DNA of 14,168 nt. It comes from Gammaproteobacteria bacterium (GTDB lineage: Bacteria; Pseudomonadota; Gammaproteobacteria; Eutrophobiales; Eutrophobiaceae). The position numbers were made by a program, and so were the translations under genes. The notes beneath the pieces are model-generated. The model did no database searches and was not told where the DNA came from. It saw only the letters and a list, made by a program, of their open reading frames with translations. Of this stretch, positions 7,957 through 14,168 are shown piece by piece (the stretch's first letter is position 1; the number at the start of each line of letters is the position of its first letter). The stretch spans positions 1-14,168 of the forward strand of contig JACQHV010000132.1 of the NCBI GenBank assembly GCA_016198885.1. The letters run 5' to 3'.

Positions 7957-8313
7957 TTACAAAGACCGTAAAAATTCCAGCAAAGCAATGCGCTTTTTTA
8001 TGGAAAGCACATTATATAATTTCAACAGTTCTTCCTGATCGGTTGTCATTGCCGTTCGATATGAAGGCACAGCCCCTTCTTTAACTGCGAAAACCCCTCT
8101 TTCCTCTTTTGATTTCTTCCCGGTAGCCAGCCATTCATAGCTCACGCCTAGCAAACTCGCGAGTTGTTCCAGACGTTCGCGGCGCGGCGCTGTGCCTTGT
8201 GTCGATTCCCACTGGCTGCATGCGCTGCGGGTGACACCAAGAAACTTAGCGAGTCTGGACTGGGAAATTCCGGCGGCTTTCCTTGCTTGCCGGACTCGTG
8301 CATTGATGCTCAT
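7957..8313 (-). CDS. XRE-family HTH transcriptional regulator
   Basis: A 118-residue protein whose N-terminal part (about residues 6-62) is a Cro/CI-type helix-turn-helix domain: VRQARKAAGISQSRLAKFLG, then VTRSACSQWESTQGTAP, LEQLASLLGVSYEWLATG. The rest (about 65-118) is a charged linker and a helical tail ending in IALLEFLRSL. No LexA-type peptidase domain is present, so it is not an SOS-cleavable repressor. The SYEWLATG ending of the HTH domain is common in phage-type repressors and in chromosomal small regulators alike. It is divergently transcribed from the gene at 8432, and the 118 bases between them hold operator-like repeats. It most likely represses that neighbour and itself. The target is inferred from arrangement. 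Confidence 0.88.
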   Translation of the reverse strand: MSINARVRQARKAAGISQSRLAKFLGVTRSACSQWESTQGTAPRRERLEQLASLLGVSYEWLATGKKSKEERGVFAVKEGAVPSYRTAMTTDQEELLKLYNVLSIKKRIALLEFLRSL

Positions 8314-8348
8314 CCACGCAGTTTAAGAAACTGGTACAGTGCGCGGGA

Positions 8349-8390
8349 AGGTTAGAATTACTTGACATATAAGGTAAGCGTTTCTAACCT
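8349..8390. promoter_or_regulatory. Operator-like inverted repeats in the divergent regulator promoter
   Basis: AGGTTAGAA (8349-8357) and TTCTAACCT (8382-8390) are perfect 9-base inverted arms 24 bases apart. A second dyad is nested in the right half: AGGTAAG (8372-8378) and CTAACCT (8384-8390), with one mismatch and a 5-base gap. The two AGGT(T/A)AG motifs are spaced 23 bases, about two helical turns, as expected for adjacent dimers of an XRE repressor. A -35 hexamer TTGACA lies at 8362-8367 between them, so a bound repressor would block transcription. Confidence 0.6.
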
Positions 8391-8395
8391 ATAGT
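8362..8395 (+). promoter_or_regulatory. Likely promoter of the plus-strand small gene
   Basis: A perfect -35 TTGACA (8362-8367) is present. The best -10 by sequence, TATAGT (8390-8395), lies 22 bases away, which is too long for sigma-70. At 17 bases the hexamer is only TAACCT (8385-8390). The promoter may be weak or need help. A strong Shine-Dalgarno-like GGAGGAG at 8396-8402 is not followed by a usable start codon. Confidence 0.4.
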
Positions 8396-8431
8396 GGAGG
8401 AGAAAAACCTGTCCAAAGGATAGAAATCTCA

Positions 8432-8740
8432 GTGTATATCAATAAAACCCCGCCGCAATCATCCAACACCCCTGCTGTTAGAGATTTGATGCAGCAATAC
8501 GGCCTGACTCTGGAGACTGTCTGTACGCTTGCAAACTGCACCCTGGAAGAGGCGCATGGGACATTACATCCACAAACCTTTGAAACATACCCATTGATAC
8601 TGGTAGCCAAGGTGCATGGGGTTGTTGAACAGGAACTGTCCGCTCGCGGCTGGAACGGTGAAAAGAAACATCTCTGGAAGGAGTTTGATACAAAGCTCAA
8701 AAAACTCCGCTCGATATTCTGCAAAGCCCCCACGCGCTGA
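8432..8740 (+). CDS. Small basic protein, probable Cro-like partner of the XRE repressor
   Basis: This encodes 102 residues from a GTG start, preceded by AAAGGA (8415-8420) at a somewhat long spacing of 11. No other in-frame start is available downstream of the promoter. I do not recognise the family. Residues about 15-45 (VRDLMQQYGLTLETVCTLAN, then CTLEEAHGTL) have the rhythm of a helix-turn-helix. The C-terminal third is basic and helical (KKHLWKEFDTKLKKLRS). The layout of an XRE repressor on one strand, shared operators, and a small basic protein on the other is that of a CI/Cro-type switch or a phage-derived regulatory pair. No other phage genes are visible nearby, so it may be a domesticated remnant. 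DNA binding is inferred. Confidence 0.65.
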   Translation: MYINKTPPQSSNTPAVRDLMQQYGLTLETVCTLANCTLEEAHGTLHPQTFETYPLILVAKVHGVVEQELSARGWNGEKKHLWKEFDTKLKKLRSIFCKAPTR

Positions 8741-8829
8741 ATTAACCCCAGCCATACCGCCTCGAACGGGCACGCCGATCGGCGCAACGTGACATACGTA
8801 GCGTTCACAGTTTCGGTATCATAGACCGC

Positions 8830-10278
8830 ATGGATGAATTCTCCTCAAAATCGTCAAACACGCCTATGCTCGGCTCGCTTCCGCACCGGACTCTGCCGGC
8901 ATTTCCCGGCTGGTGGATTGCGCTTGGACCAGGCGTGGTATGGATGGCGCTCGCGCAGGGCAGTGGTGAACTAATCTGGTGGCCTTATCTCATCGCCAAA
9001 TACGGATTTACTTTTCTGTTCCTGCTGATTCCGGCCTGCCTGCTGCAATACCCGCTCACTCTGGAGATCGGCCGTTATACACTTCTGACTGGTGAAAGTA
9101 TCTTCCACGGATTTTTCCGGTTAAGCCGGACATTGGGAATCTTTCTCTGGATCCTGATGACACTCTCGTTCCTCTGGTTTGGCGCCTTTGCATCAGCAGG
9201 AGGAACCGCGCTTGCGGCACTCACCGATTTTCCACCCGGACTCTCACAACGCGGCCAGACATTATTCTGGGGTTATGCCTCCATCGCAGTGTTTTTTACA
9301 GCGATCATTTTCAGCCGGGTAGTGTATACCGTCATCGAAAATGTGATGAAATTTGTCGCGGTAATTACGGTCACCGGAATGTTATGGGCATGTTTGCAGA
9401 CTGAAGTATTGAATGTCGTGCCGGAATTCCTACGGGGACTTTCAGGTCCCACGGGGCCAATGCCGAGACCATGGGATGAACAGGACGCCGGCAAGTTACT
9501 TACTGCAATTACCTTCGCCGGTCTCGGCGGGTTCTGGATACTTTTTTATTCATACTGGTTGCGTGACAAGGGCGCCGGCATGGCAGCGCACAACGGCCGG
9601 ATCACTGGCGTGACCGGCAAAGCTGAAACAGTAACAAGCACAGGCCAGATTCCCGGCAATACGGAGGCCGATGCCGGGCGATGGAAGTCCTGGTTGAATT
9701 ATCTCCACACCGAATCGCTGGTAGGTATACTCGGCAACCTCATCACAACATTAATGGCGTGCCTCCTCGCCTATGCACTTTTATTTCCGAAAGGATTGCT
9801 GCCGCAGGATTACGAACTCGCTGTCGTGCAAAGCCGTTTTTTCGAAGTAAGTTGGGGCGAGTTTGGAAGGATTATGTTCCTGCTGGTTGCTGCGGCGTTC
9901 CTGGCAGATACCTGGTTAGCAACAGTGGACGCCGTGAGCCGCATCCAGGCCGATATAATTCATATTCTTTTCCCGGCCAGCCGGCGTATCGAGATGCGTC
10001 ACTGGTATTACATATTTCTGATCCTCTTCACCCTCATCACATGTCTTACAATGCTGGTGGATGCACCGGGGCCACTTATCATCACCAGCGCTGTCATCGG
10101 CTTCATCGGCACCGTAATCTTCCCGCCAGCGTTGTATTTCCTGAATCACCGTCTTCTGCCTGCGTATCTCCCGGTCTGGGCGAAGCCGGCACGAAGTGTG
10201 GCATTTTTTCTTTGGGTATGTTTTATCGCCTATTTCGCGCTAGCGCTGGCGTATCTCTATGAATTATTACCGATATGA
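8830..10278 (+). CDS. Nramp-superfamily membrane transporter, non-canonical
   Basis: A 482-residue integral membrane protein with about 11-12 hydrophobic helices, resembling the Nramp family in layout. It opens with ALGPGVVWMALAQGSGELIWW (residues 31-51 region), matching the GPG...-helix 1 entry of Nramp proteins. Canonical Nramps have DPGN in helix 1 to bind Mn2+ or Fe2+. Here the position reads AQGSGE (42-47). The Met-Pro-His motif of helix 6 is also absent; that stretch reads TFAGLGGFWILFYSYW. A hydrophilic loop of about 43 residues (245-287, rich in Gly, Thr and Lys) interrupts the middle of the protein. The family is known for divalent metal uptake, but the missing ligands suggest a different substrate, which cannot be named. 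It is monocistronic by position, with no strong ribosome binding site. Confidence 0.75.
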   Translation: MDEFSSKSSNTPMLGSLPHRTLPAFPGWWIALGPGVVWMALAQGSGELIWWPYLIAKYGFTFLFLLIPACLLQYPLTLEIGRYTLLTGESIFHGFFRLSRTLGIFLWILMTLSFLWFGAFASAGGTALAALTDFPPGLSQRGQTLFWGYASIAVFFTAIIFSRVVYTVIENVMKFVAVITVTGMLWACLQTEVLNVVPEFLRGLSGPTGPMPRPWDEQDAGKLLTAITFAGLGGFWILFYSYWLRDKGAGMAAHNGRITGVTGKAETVTSTGQIPGNTEADAGRWKSWLNYLHTESLVGILGNLITTLMACLLAYALLFPKGLLPQDYELAVVQSRFFEVSWGEFGRIMFLLVAAAFLADTWLATVDAVSRIQADIIHILFPASRRIEMRHWYYIFLILFTLITCLTMLVDAPGPLIITSAVIGFIGTVIFPPALYFLNHRLLPAYLPVWAKPARSVAFFLWVCFIAYFALALAYLYELLPI

Positions 10279-10338
10279 TACGCCGTGAGGGGAAAATTCC
10301 GGACTTGCAGATCGACAATCACAACCGATTTACATTTT

Positions 10339-10932
10339 CTAGGCGATCAGTTGCTCAAATTCGGCAAAACTCTGCACATGCCCGTCAGAGGGGATTTCCA
10401 TGCCAAGTTGGCGGCCAATCTGTGTAATGGAAAATATCCCCCTGACAAAATAAGCTTTTCCACCTTCACGTTCTTCAACCACAATGGCATGCTGCCGTCC
10501 GAATTCGCGCAGTTTCCTGATCACATCTTTCACACTGGCGTGTTCAACATCGCGTATGTTGAAGGGTTCGAGTTCCGATCGGGGAGTCATGATTTGCGCA
10601 ACCTGGACATCCTGTCGCCTGATCTTTTCCCTGGTCACGATACTAAGGGGTTTTTCACTCATGATATCGCGCGCAGTAATCAGGCCTGCCAGTTTATCCG
10701 TATGATCGATCACCACCAGCAACCTGACACCAGCATGTTTCATAAGTTGCTGGGCAAATTCAATTGTATTTTCGGGGTTAATCGTTATCGCCCTGATACG
10801 CTTGAGATCTGTCATCACCCTGATTGCAGGATCATCAAGTGTAATCATCTCTACTTCAGCGCGTGAGTGCGTATAAACAGGGACTTCGGGATCAAGATCA
10901 AAGAGTTCGAGTTTATGTGCATAAGTAGTCAT
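10339..10932 (-). CDS. Protein with two CBS domains
   Basis: A 197-residue soluble protein built almost wholly of a CBS pair (Bateman module). The first repeat spans about residues 46-98 (AITINPENTIEFAQQLMKH... LAGLITARDIMSEKP). The second spans about 112-180 (VAQIMTPRSELEPFN... YFVRGIFSITQIGRQLG). GLITARDIM is the classic CBS ending. CBS pairs usually bind adenosine nucleotides and regulate an attached or partner protein. No catalytic or transport domain is attached here, so it is a stand-alone sensor whose partner is unknown. The ATG is preceded by AGGGGG on the minus strand, and an extended -10 promoter lies about 47 bases upstream. It converges with the Nramp-like gene, 60 bases away. Confidence 0.9.
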   Translation of the reverse strand: MTTYAHKLELFDLDPEVPVYTHSRAEVEMITLDDPAIRVMTDLKRIRAITINPENTIEFAQQLMKHAGVRLLVVIDHTDKLAGLITARDIMSEKPLSIVTREKIRRQDVQVAQIMTPRSELEPFNIRDVEHASVKDVIRKLREFGRQHAIVVEEREGGKAYFVRGIFSITQIGRQLGMEIPSDGHVQSFAEFEQLIA

Positions 10933-10978
10933 AATCTGCCCCCTATGTCATTCGCGTATTTTATTTTTATCACAATAA

Positions 10979-10987
10979 ATTATAGCA
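10979..10987 (-). promoter_or_regulatory. Extended -10 promoter of the CBS gene
   Basis: Read on the minus strand, the sequence is TGCTATAAT: a perfect TATAAT hexamer (10979-10984) with the TGn extension. The region at -35 (about AATGGC) is poor, as is usual for extended -10 promoters. It would start transcription about 40 bases before the ATG at 10932. Confidence 0.6.
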
Positions 10988-11024
10988 GTTGATTATTACC
11001 CGCCATTGCCACCGAAAACGAAAA

Positions 11025-12179
11025 TCAATCTTTAATCCAGAACCAGGCGATAAAAAATGAAACCAGTGCGGTTGCTGCAGCGCCTTCAAAACAAATCAGA
11101 GCGCCCGCCCTGTCCCACGCATAACCAGTGACGAGACTGCCTGCCGCCATGCCGGCGCCAAAGCTTGCGCTGCTATAAAGCGCCTGGCCGCGTCCCTGTA
11201 AACGGCCCCTGAAGTATTTATGTATATACTGGATTGCAACAGCATGATAGACGCCAAATGTCGCCGCATGAAAAAGCTGTGCGATGATTAAAAGCAAAAG
11301 ATTCTCAACAAAGAAACCGATGAGCAGCCAGCGTAACATCGCCAATAACAAACTGAACAATAACAGTAGCCTTAGACCACAGACCTGGATCAACCGGCGC
11401 ATGAATATGAACAGAAAAACCTCAGCAATGACTCCCAAAGCCCACATTCCGCCGATAAATGTGCTCGAATACCCGTTGTCTTCGAGATAAATGGAATAAA
11501 AAGTGTAATAGGGCCCATGACTTGCCAGCATGAGAAAACATACCATCAGTAATGCAAGTACGTCTGGCTTGAATAAAATTTCCTTCAGGGAGTTTGTATC
11601 ATGGGCATGATGCTCAACGGAGAGTTCCGGGATCGCAAGACTCATTATCCATACGATGGCCATTGAACCCAGCAGGACAATTGGCACATTGCCTATATCA
11701 ATATATTCAAAAGCAATACCCACAAACCACACGGCGAAAATGAATCCAATGGATCCCCATACACGGATTATGGTGTAAGCATGCGTTGATTCACCGAGGT
11801 GTGTCAGGGTGGCGGCTTCAATCTGGGGCAGAGATGCGCTCCAGAAAATGGAAAATAACAACAGTATGATCAACAGGCCCCAAAAATCCTGGATGAAAAG
11901 TGTCCCGCTGAATGTGATTGCGGATAACAGTGAAGCCAGTTGAATGATCTGCATACGCCGTCCGGTGTGATCCACCACCCAGCCCCAGAAATAGGTGACA
12001 AAAATCTTGGTAATCACCACGATGGCCGAGAGAATTCCAATGGCCTTTGCGTCCAGGCCAATGGATTGAAGGTATAGCGGCCAATACGGCAGAAATACGC
12101 CGACAGTGACAAAAAACAGAAAATAAAAACCGGACAGACGCCAGTATGGAACACCCTGCGGGTGGCCGTGAAGCGTCAT
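11025..12179 (-). CDS. MFS permease of the HcaT/MFS_1-like type
   Basis: A 384-residue major facilitator protein with 12 membrane helices. The N-terminal VPYWRLSGFYFLFF, then LPYWPLYLQSIGLDAKAIG and the loop 2-3 motif WGWVVDHTGRRMQ, place it near the HcaT (3-phenylpropionate permease-like) group. The substrate is unknown. It follows aroC on the same strand with a 64-base gap, an arrangement also found in pseudomonads, so cotranscription is likely. The GTG at 12212 would add 11 residues, but those codons lie inside the GTGAAGC-type repeat. The ATG at 12179 also has repeat sequence around it and no ribosome binding site, so the exact start is uncertain. Confidence 0.88.
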   Translation of the reverse strand: MTLHGHPQGVPYWRLSGFYFLFFVTVGVFLPYWPLYLQSIGLDAKAIGILSAIVVITKIFVTYFWGWVVDHTGRRMQIIQLASLLSAITFSGTLFIQDFWGLLIILLLFSIFWSASLPQIEAATLTHLGESTHAYTIIRVWGSIGFIFAVWFVGIAFEYIDIGNVPIVLLGSMAIVWIMSLAIPELSVEHHAHDTNSLKEILFKPDVLALLMVCFLMLASHGPYYTFYSIYLEDNGYSSTFIGGMWALGVIAEVFLFIFMRRLIQVCGLRLLLLFSLLLAMLRWLLIGFFVENLLLLIIAQLFHAATFGVYHAVAIQYIHKYFRGRLQGRGQALYSSASFGAGMAAGSLVTGYAWDRAGALICFEGAAATALVSFFIAWFWIKD

Positions 12180-12237
12180 TCGTGAAGCGTGAAGCGACAA
12201 CAATTGATACACGAGATACGCTTCACGAGATTCGGGA
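12167..12237. repeat. CGTGAAGCGT/ACGCTTCACG repeat cluster between aroC and the permease gene
   Basis: CGTGAAGCGT occurs at 12167-12176 and 12181-12190, with a near copy (CGTGAAGCGA) at 12188-12197. The inverse ACGCTTCACG is at 12218-12227. CGAGATACG (12212-12220) and related GATACG units are interspersed. The direct and inverted copies could pair across about 20-40 bases. The leftmost copy lies inside the start of the MFS coding frame (codons 2-5), so the repeat has grown into, or supplied, the gene's start region. Confidence 0.6.
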
Positions 12238-12243
12238 TACGTC

Positions 12244-13347
12244 TTACTTATTTACGGAGGAAGGTACAACCGGGGTTTCCGATCGAACATCACCACATTG
12301 CGCCCGATGACGCAGCGCGTGGTCCATTAATACCAGCGCGAGCATGGCCTCGGCAATGGGAGTTGCGCGGATACCGACACAGGGATCGTGACGGCCTGTA
12401 GTGACAACTTCATCCGCCTCCCCTTTTATGTTAATTGTTTTTCCGGGAAGACGAATACTTGAGGTCGGTTTTAACGCCATGCTGACAAGAATATCCTGTC
12501 CGGATGAGATCCCGCCAAGTATCCCGCCTGCATTATTGCTGAGGAAACCCTGCGGGGTCATTTCATCACGATGTTGTGTTCCTTTCTGGATAATAGAGTT
12601 GAAACCAGCCCCGATTTCCACACCCTTGACGGCATTGATGCTCATCATGGCCTTGGCAATATCAGCATCCAGTCGATCAAACACCGGCTCACCGAAACCT
12701 ACCGGCACATGTTCTGCAACGACATTGATACGCGCGCCGATGGAATCCCCTTCCTTGCGCAGGGTATCCATGTAATCTTCGAGTTCCTGCACCCTGGATA
12801 CATCAGGACAGAAAAATGGATTGTTATCAACTTCATTCCAATCCATGAGATCAATCACAATCGGGCCGAGTTGTGCCAGATAACCGCGAATAACGATGCT
12901 ATATTTTTCATTTAGATATTTTTTGGCGATGCCGCCTGCTGCAACCCGCATACAGGTTTCACGCGCGGAGGCGCGACCGCCGCCACGGTAATCACGCAGT
13001 CCATATTTCTGCTGATAGGTGTAATCAGCATGTCCGGGACGGAACAGATCCTTTATCTTGAAATAATCTTTTGATTTCGGATCCTCGTTTTCAATCAAAA
13101 GGCCAATCGGAGTGCCTGTGGTGACACCTTCAAATATACCGGACAATATTTTGACTGTGTCAGATTCCTGTCGCTGTGTCACGTGCCGTGACTTGCCCGG
13201 CCGGCGGCGATCCAGATCCTTCTGTAAATCGGCCTCACATAATTTGAGTCCCGGTGGACAACCATCCACAATGCACGCATACGCCTCCCCATGGCTCTCG
13301 CCACAGGTGGTCACCGTGAATAATGTTCCGAAAGTATTCCCCGACAT
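12244..13347 (-). CDS. aroC: Chorismate synthase
   Basis: The enzyme makes chorismate from 5-enolpyruvylshikimate 3-phosphate, the last common step of aromatic biosynthesis, using reduced FMN. The length of 367 residues is normal for the bacterial enzyme. Signature segments are MSGNTFGTLFTVTTCGESHG at the start, RRRPGKSRHVTQRQESD near residue 50, FRPGHADYTYQQKYG followed by RDYRGGGRASARET near 105-130, AGGILGGISSGQDI in the middle, and GRHDPCVGIRATPIAEAM near the C terminus, all at the usual places. The ATG gives the conserved N terminus, although the ribosome binding site is weak. The last residues (about 350-367) are poorly conserved. An MFS permease gene follows in what is probably one operon. 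Confidence 0.98.
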   Translation of the reverse strand: MSGNTFGTLFTVTTCGESHGEAYACIVDGCPPGLKLCEADLQKDLDRRRPGKSRHVTQRQESDTVKILSGIFEGVTTGTPIGLLIENEDPKSKDYFKIKDLFRPGHADYTYQQKYGLRDYRGGGRASARETCMRVAAGGIAKKYLNEKYSIVIRGYLAQLGPIVIDLMDWNEVDNNPFFCPDVSRVQELEDYMDTLRKEGDSIGARINVVAEHVPVGFGEPVFDRLDADIAKAMMSINAVKGVEIGAGFNSIIQKGTQHRDEMTPQGFLSNNAGGILGGISSGQDILVSMALKPTSSIRLPGKTINIKGEADEVVTTGRHDPCVGIRATPIAEAMLALVLMDHALRHRAQCGDVRSETPVVPSSVNK

Positions 13348-13427
13348 AAGTGGTTATTGTAACGGTAATTTCCACAATCGTCCTCAACCGTGAAATGTTA
13401 AAGAACTACTCTGCATAAGTAGACATT

Positions 13428-13456
13428 CGTCGTTCCCGCGCCGACGGGAATCCAGT
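13428..13456 (+). repeat. REP-like palindrome, copy A
   Basis: This is a 29-base element, CGTCGTTCCCGCG followed by CCGACGGGAATCCAGT, a variant of the common intergenic GTCATTCCCGCG...GGGAATCCAG palindrome. TTCCCG and CGGGAA form the stem. It is in the same orientation as copy B, 61 bases away, and lies in the leader region before aroC. Confidence 0.8.
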
Positions 13457-13489
13457 TCTAGTAGGTTCGATGCAACTGGTTATCAGGCC

Positions 13490-13517
13490 GTCATTCCCGC
13501 GCAGGCGGGAATCCAGT
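13490..13517 (+). repeat. REP-like palindrome, copy B (left inverted-repeat partner)
   Basis: This 28-base element begins GTCATTCCCGCGCAGGCGGG and ends AATCCAGT. Its own stem is TTCCCGC/GCGGGAA. It is identical, in inverse orientation, to copy C at 13901-13928. Together the two enclose the GIY-YIG gene. Confidence 0.9.
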
Positions 13518-13570
13518 GGTTTCAAATGATCGCTGGATATCTTCCTTTGCGGAGTGCTTTAAAGAGAGGT

Positions 13571-13864
13571 TTACTGAATAATTTGATGCCATAAATCCTT
13601 CCATTCAGGATTTTGCTCTTCAATTAATCTAATCTTCCAAACCCGGTCCCATTTTTTCAGTTGTTTTTCTCTGGTAATGGCAGCCAATATGTCTATATGT
13701 TGTTCAAAGTACACCAGAGTGTGAACGTTATACTTCTTTGTAAATCCTTCAACCAGATTGTTTTTATGTTCCCAAACACGCTTGACCAAATCACCGGTCA
13801 CGCCGGTATAAAGAGTGCCGTTGCGCTTGCTGGCCATAATGTAAACCGCTGGTTGTTTTTCCAT
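13571..13864 (-). CDS. Small GIY-YIG nuclease domain protein
   Basis: A 97-residue single-domain protein of the GIY-YIG superfamily, of the short bacterial group related to YhbQ/UPF0213. The two signature strands read AVYIMASKRNGTLYTGVT (GIY as VYI, YIG as YTG). The catalytic Arg is in DLVKRVWEHK, and the conserved Glu in ITREKQLKKW. Such proteins are predicted single-metal DNA endonucleases; the cellular role of this group is unknown. The ATG at 13864 has AGGGA eight bases upstream. A GTG at 13894 would extend the frame by ten codons but lacks this support. The Shine-Dalgarno sequence lies in a small TCCC-GCA-GGGA dyad. The whole gene sits between inverted, identical REP-like elements (copies B and C). 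Confidence 0.92.
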   Translation of the reverse strand: MEKQPAVYIMASKRNGTLYTGVTGDLVKRVWEHKNNLVEGFTKKYNVHTLVYFEQHIDILAAITREKQLKKWDRVWKIRLIEEQNPEWKDLWHQIIQ

Positions 13865-13900
13865 AATCAAGTCCCTGCGGGAATTATCAATCACATTATT

Positions 13901-13928
13901 ACTGGATTCCCGCCTGCGCGGGAATGAC
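13901..13928 (-). repeat. REP-like palindrome, copy C (right inverted-repeat partner)
   Basis: All 28 bases are the exact reverse complement of copy B (13490-13517). It lies 36 bases upstream of the GIY-YIG start codon. No short target duplication was found outside the B-C pair: the left flank ends GGCC and the right flank begins TAAT. Confidence 0.9.
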
Positions 13929-13961
13929 TAATTACAGTAATCATTCAACATGTACAAACCG

Positions 13962-13989
13962 AACAGATTCCTTTCTGTGCGGGAATGAC
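13962..13989 (-). repeat. Degenerate REP-like copy D
   Basis: Aligned with copy C without gaps, 21 of 28 bases agree. The GCGGGAATGAC half (13979-13989) is intact apart from one base next to it, while the other half has decayed. Orientation is the same as copy C. Confidence 0.65.
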
Positions 13990-14011
13990 AGAGAACATGA
14001 TTATTCATACC

Positions 14012-14039
14012 GTCATGACCGCGCAGGCAAACATCCATC
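14012..14039 (+). repeat. Degenerate REP-like copy E
   Basis: Aligned with copy B without gaps, about 20 of 28 bases agree. GTCAT and CCGCGCAGGC are kept, but GGGA in the second arm is changed to AAAC, which destroys the stem. Orientation is the same as copy B, so D and E form a second, eroded inverted pair. Confidence 0.6.
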
Positions 14040-14106
14040 TGACCATGTTCTTATCATTCGCATGTTAGTCTAAACTAGATGTAAATAATGCTATAAATAC
14101 TGTCCT

Positions 14107-14168
14107 GTGCATCTAAAAAAGAATCTTGTAAACAACTTGCTGACGGCACTGGTGGTTCTGCTTTTATC
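14107..14168 (+). CDS. Possible 5' end of a membrane or exported protein, cut by the window edge
   Basis: A GTG-initiated frame reads MHLKKNLVNN followed by LLTALVVLLL and stays open to the window end. A basic start followed by a hydrophobic run is what a signal peptide or first membrane helix looks like. TATAAA (14092-14097) lies close upstream and could be part of a promoter, but no good -35 or ribosome binding site is visible. Only about 20 codons are present, so no family can be named. Confidence 0.35.
   Translation, partial: MHLKKNLVNNLLTALVVLLL

Noticed and set aside
7957..8740. Regulator pair as part of a prophage
   Set aside because: No integrase, structural or lysis gene and no attachment repeat was found on either side. 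The neighbouring transglycosylase has a Sec signal peptide and a large extra region, unlike a phage endolysin.
10285..10866. 193-codon plus-strand frame opposite the CBS gene
   Set aside because: It is antisense to a clear two-CBS-domain protein and has no domain or start signal of its own.
13428..14039. Repeat cluster as a CRISPR array
   Set aside because: The units are palindromes in mixed orientation with unequal gaps (33 to 383 bases), one of which contains a gene, and there are no cas genes. This is a REP-type cluster.

Overview
The window looks like ordinary chromosome of a free-living gammaproteobacterium with mid-range GC content. This is inferred from gene content: aroC followed at once by an HcaT-like MFS permease, a GH17-GT2 glucan synthase of the Pseudomonas NdvB type, a PsiE-family protein, NhaA, and abundant REP-like palindromes of the GTCATTCCCGCG...GGGAATCCAG type. 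No species is recognised. No rRNA, tRNA, CRISPR array, integrase or transposase was seen.

Layout. 1-300: a DUF2283 gene and perhaps the last codons of an upstream partner. 300-1077: gene-poor, with one doubtful small ORF, a direct repeat, and a textbook sigma-54 (-24/-12) promoter in front of the large gene. 1078-3687: GH17-GT2 beta-1,3-glucan synthase/transferase. 3688-4107: apparently empty. 4108-5280: NhaA antiporter. 5385-5798: PsiE-like membrane protein, followed by a terminator-like hairpin. 5935-7860: exported protein with a C-terminal lytic transglycosylase domain. 7957-8740: a divergent pair of small regulators, an XRE-type repressor on the minus strand and a small basic protein on the plus strand, sharing a promoter region with operator-like inverted repeats. 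8830-10278: a member of the Nramp superfamily lacking the usual metal-binding motifs. On the minus strand follow a two-CBS-domain protein (10339-10932) and the aroC-MFS operon (13347 down to 11025), whose junction carries short GTGAAGC-type repeats. The right end (13428-14039) is a cluster of REP-like palindromes around a small GIY-YIG nuclease gene. A possible truncated membrane-protein gene begins near the right edge.

Several genes act at the envelope: glucan synthesis, sodium/proton exchange, peptidoglycan cleavage, and two or three other membrane proteins. They do not form one visible operon. The features most worth following are the GIY-YIG gene enclosed by a perfect 28-bp inverted pair of REP-like elements, the sigma-54 promoter in front of the glucan synthase, the divergent regulator pair with its operators, and the Nramp paralogue with altered ligand motifs.
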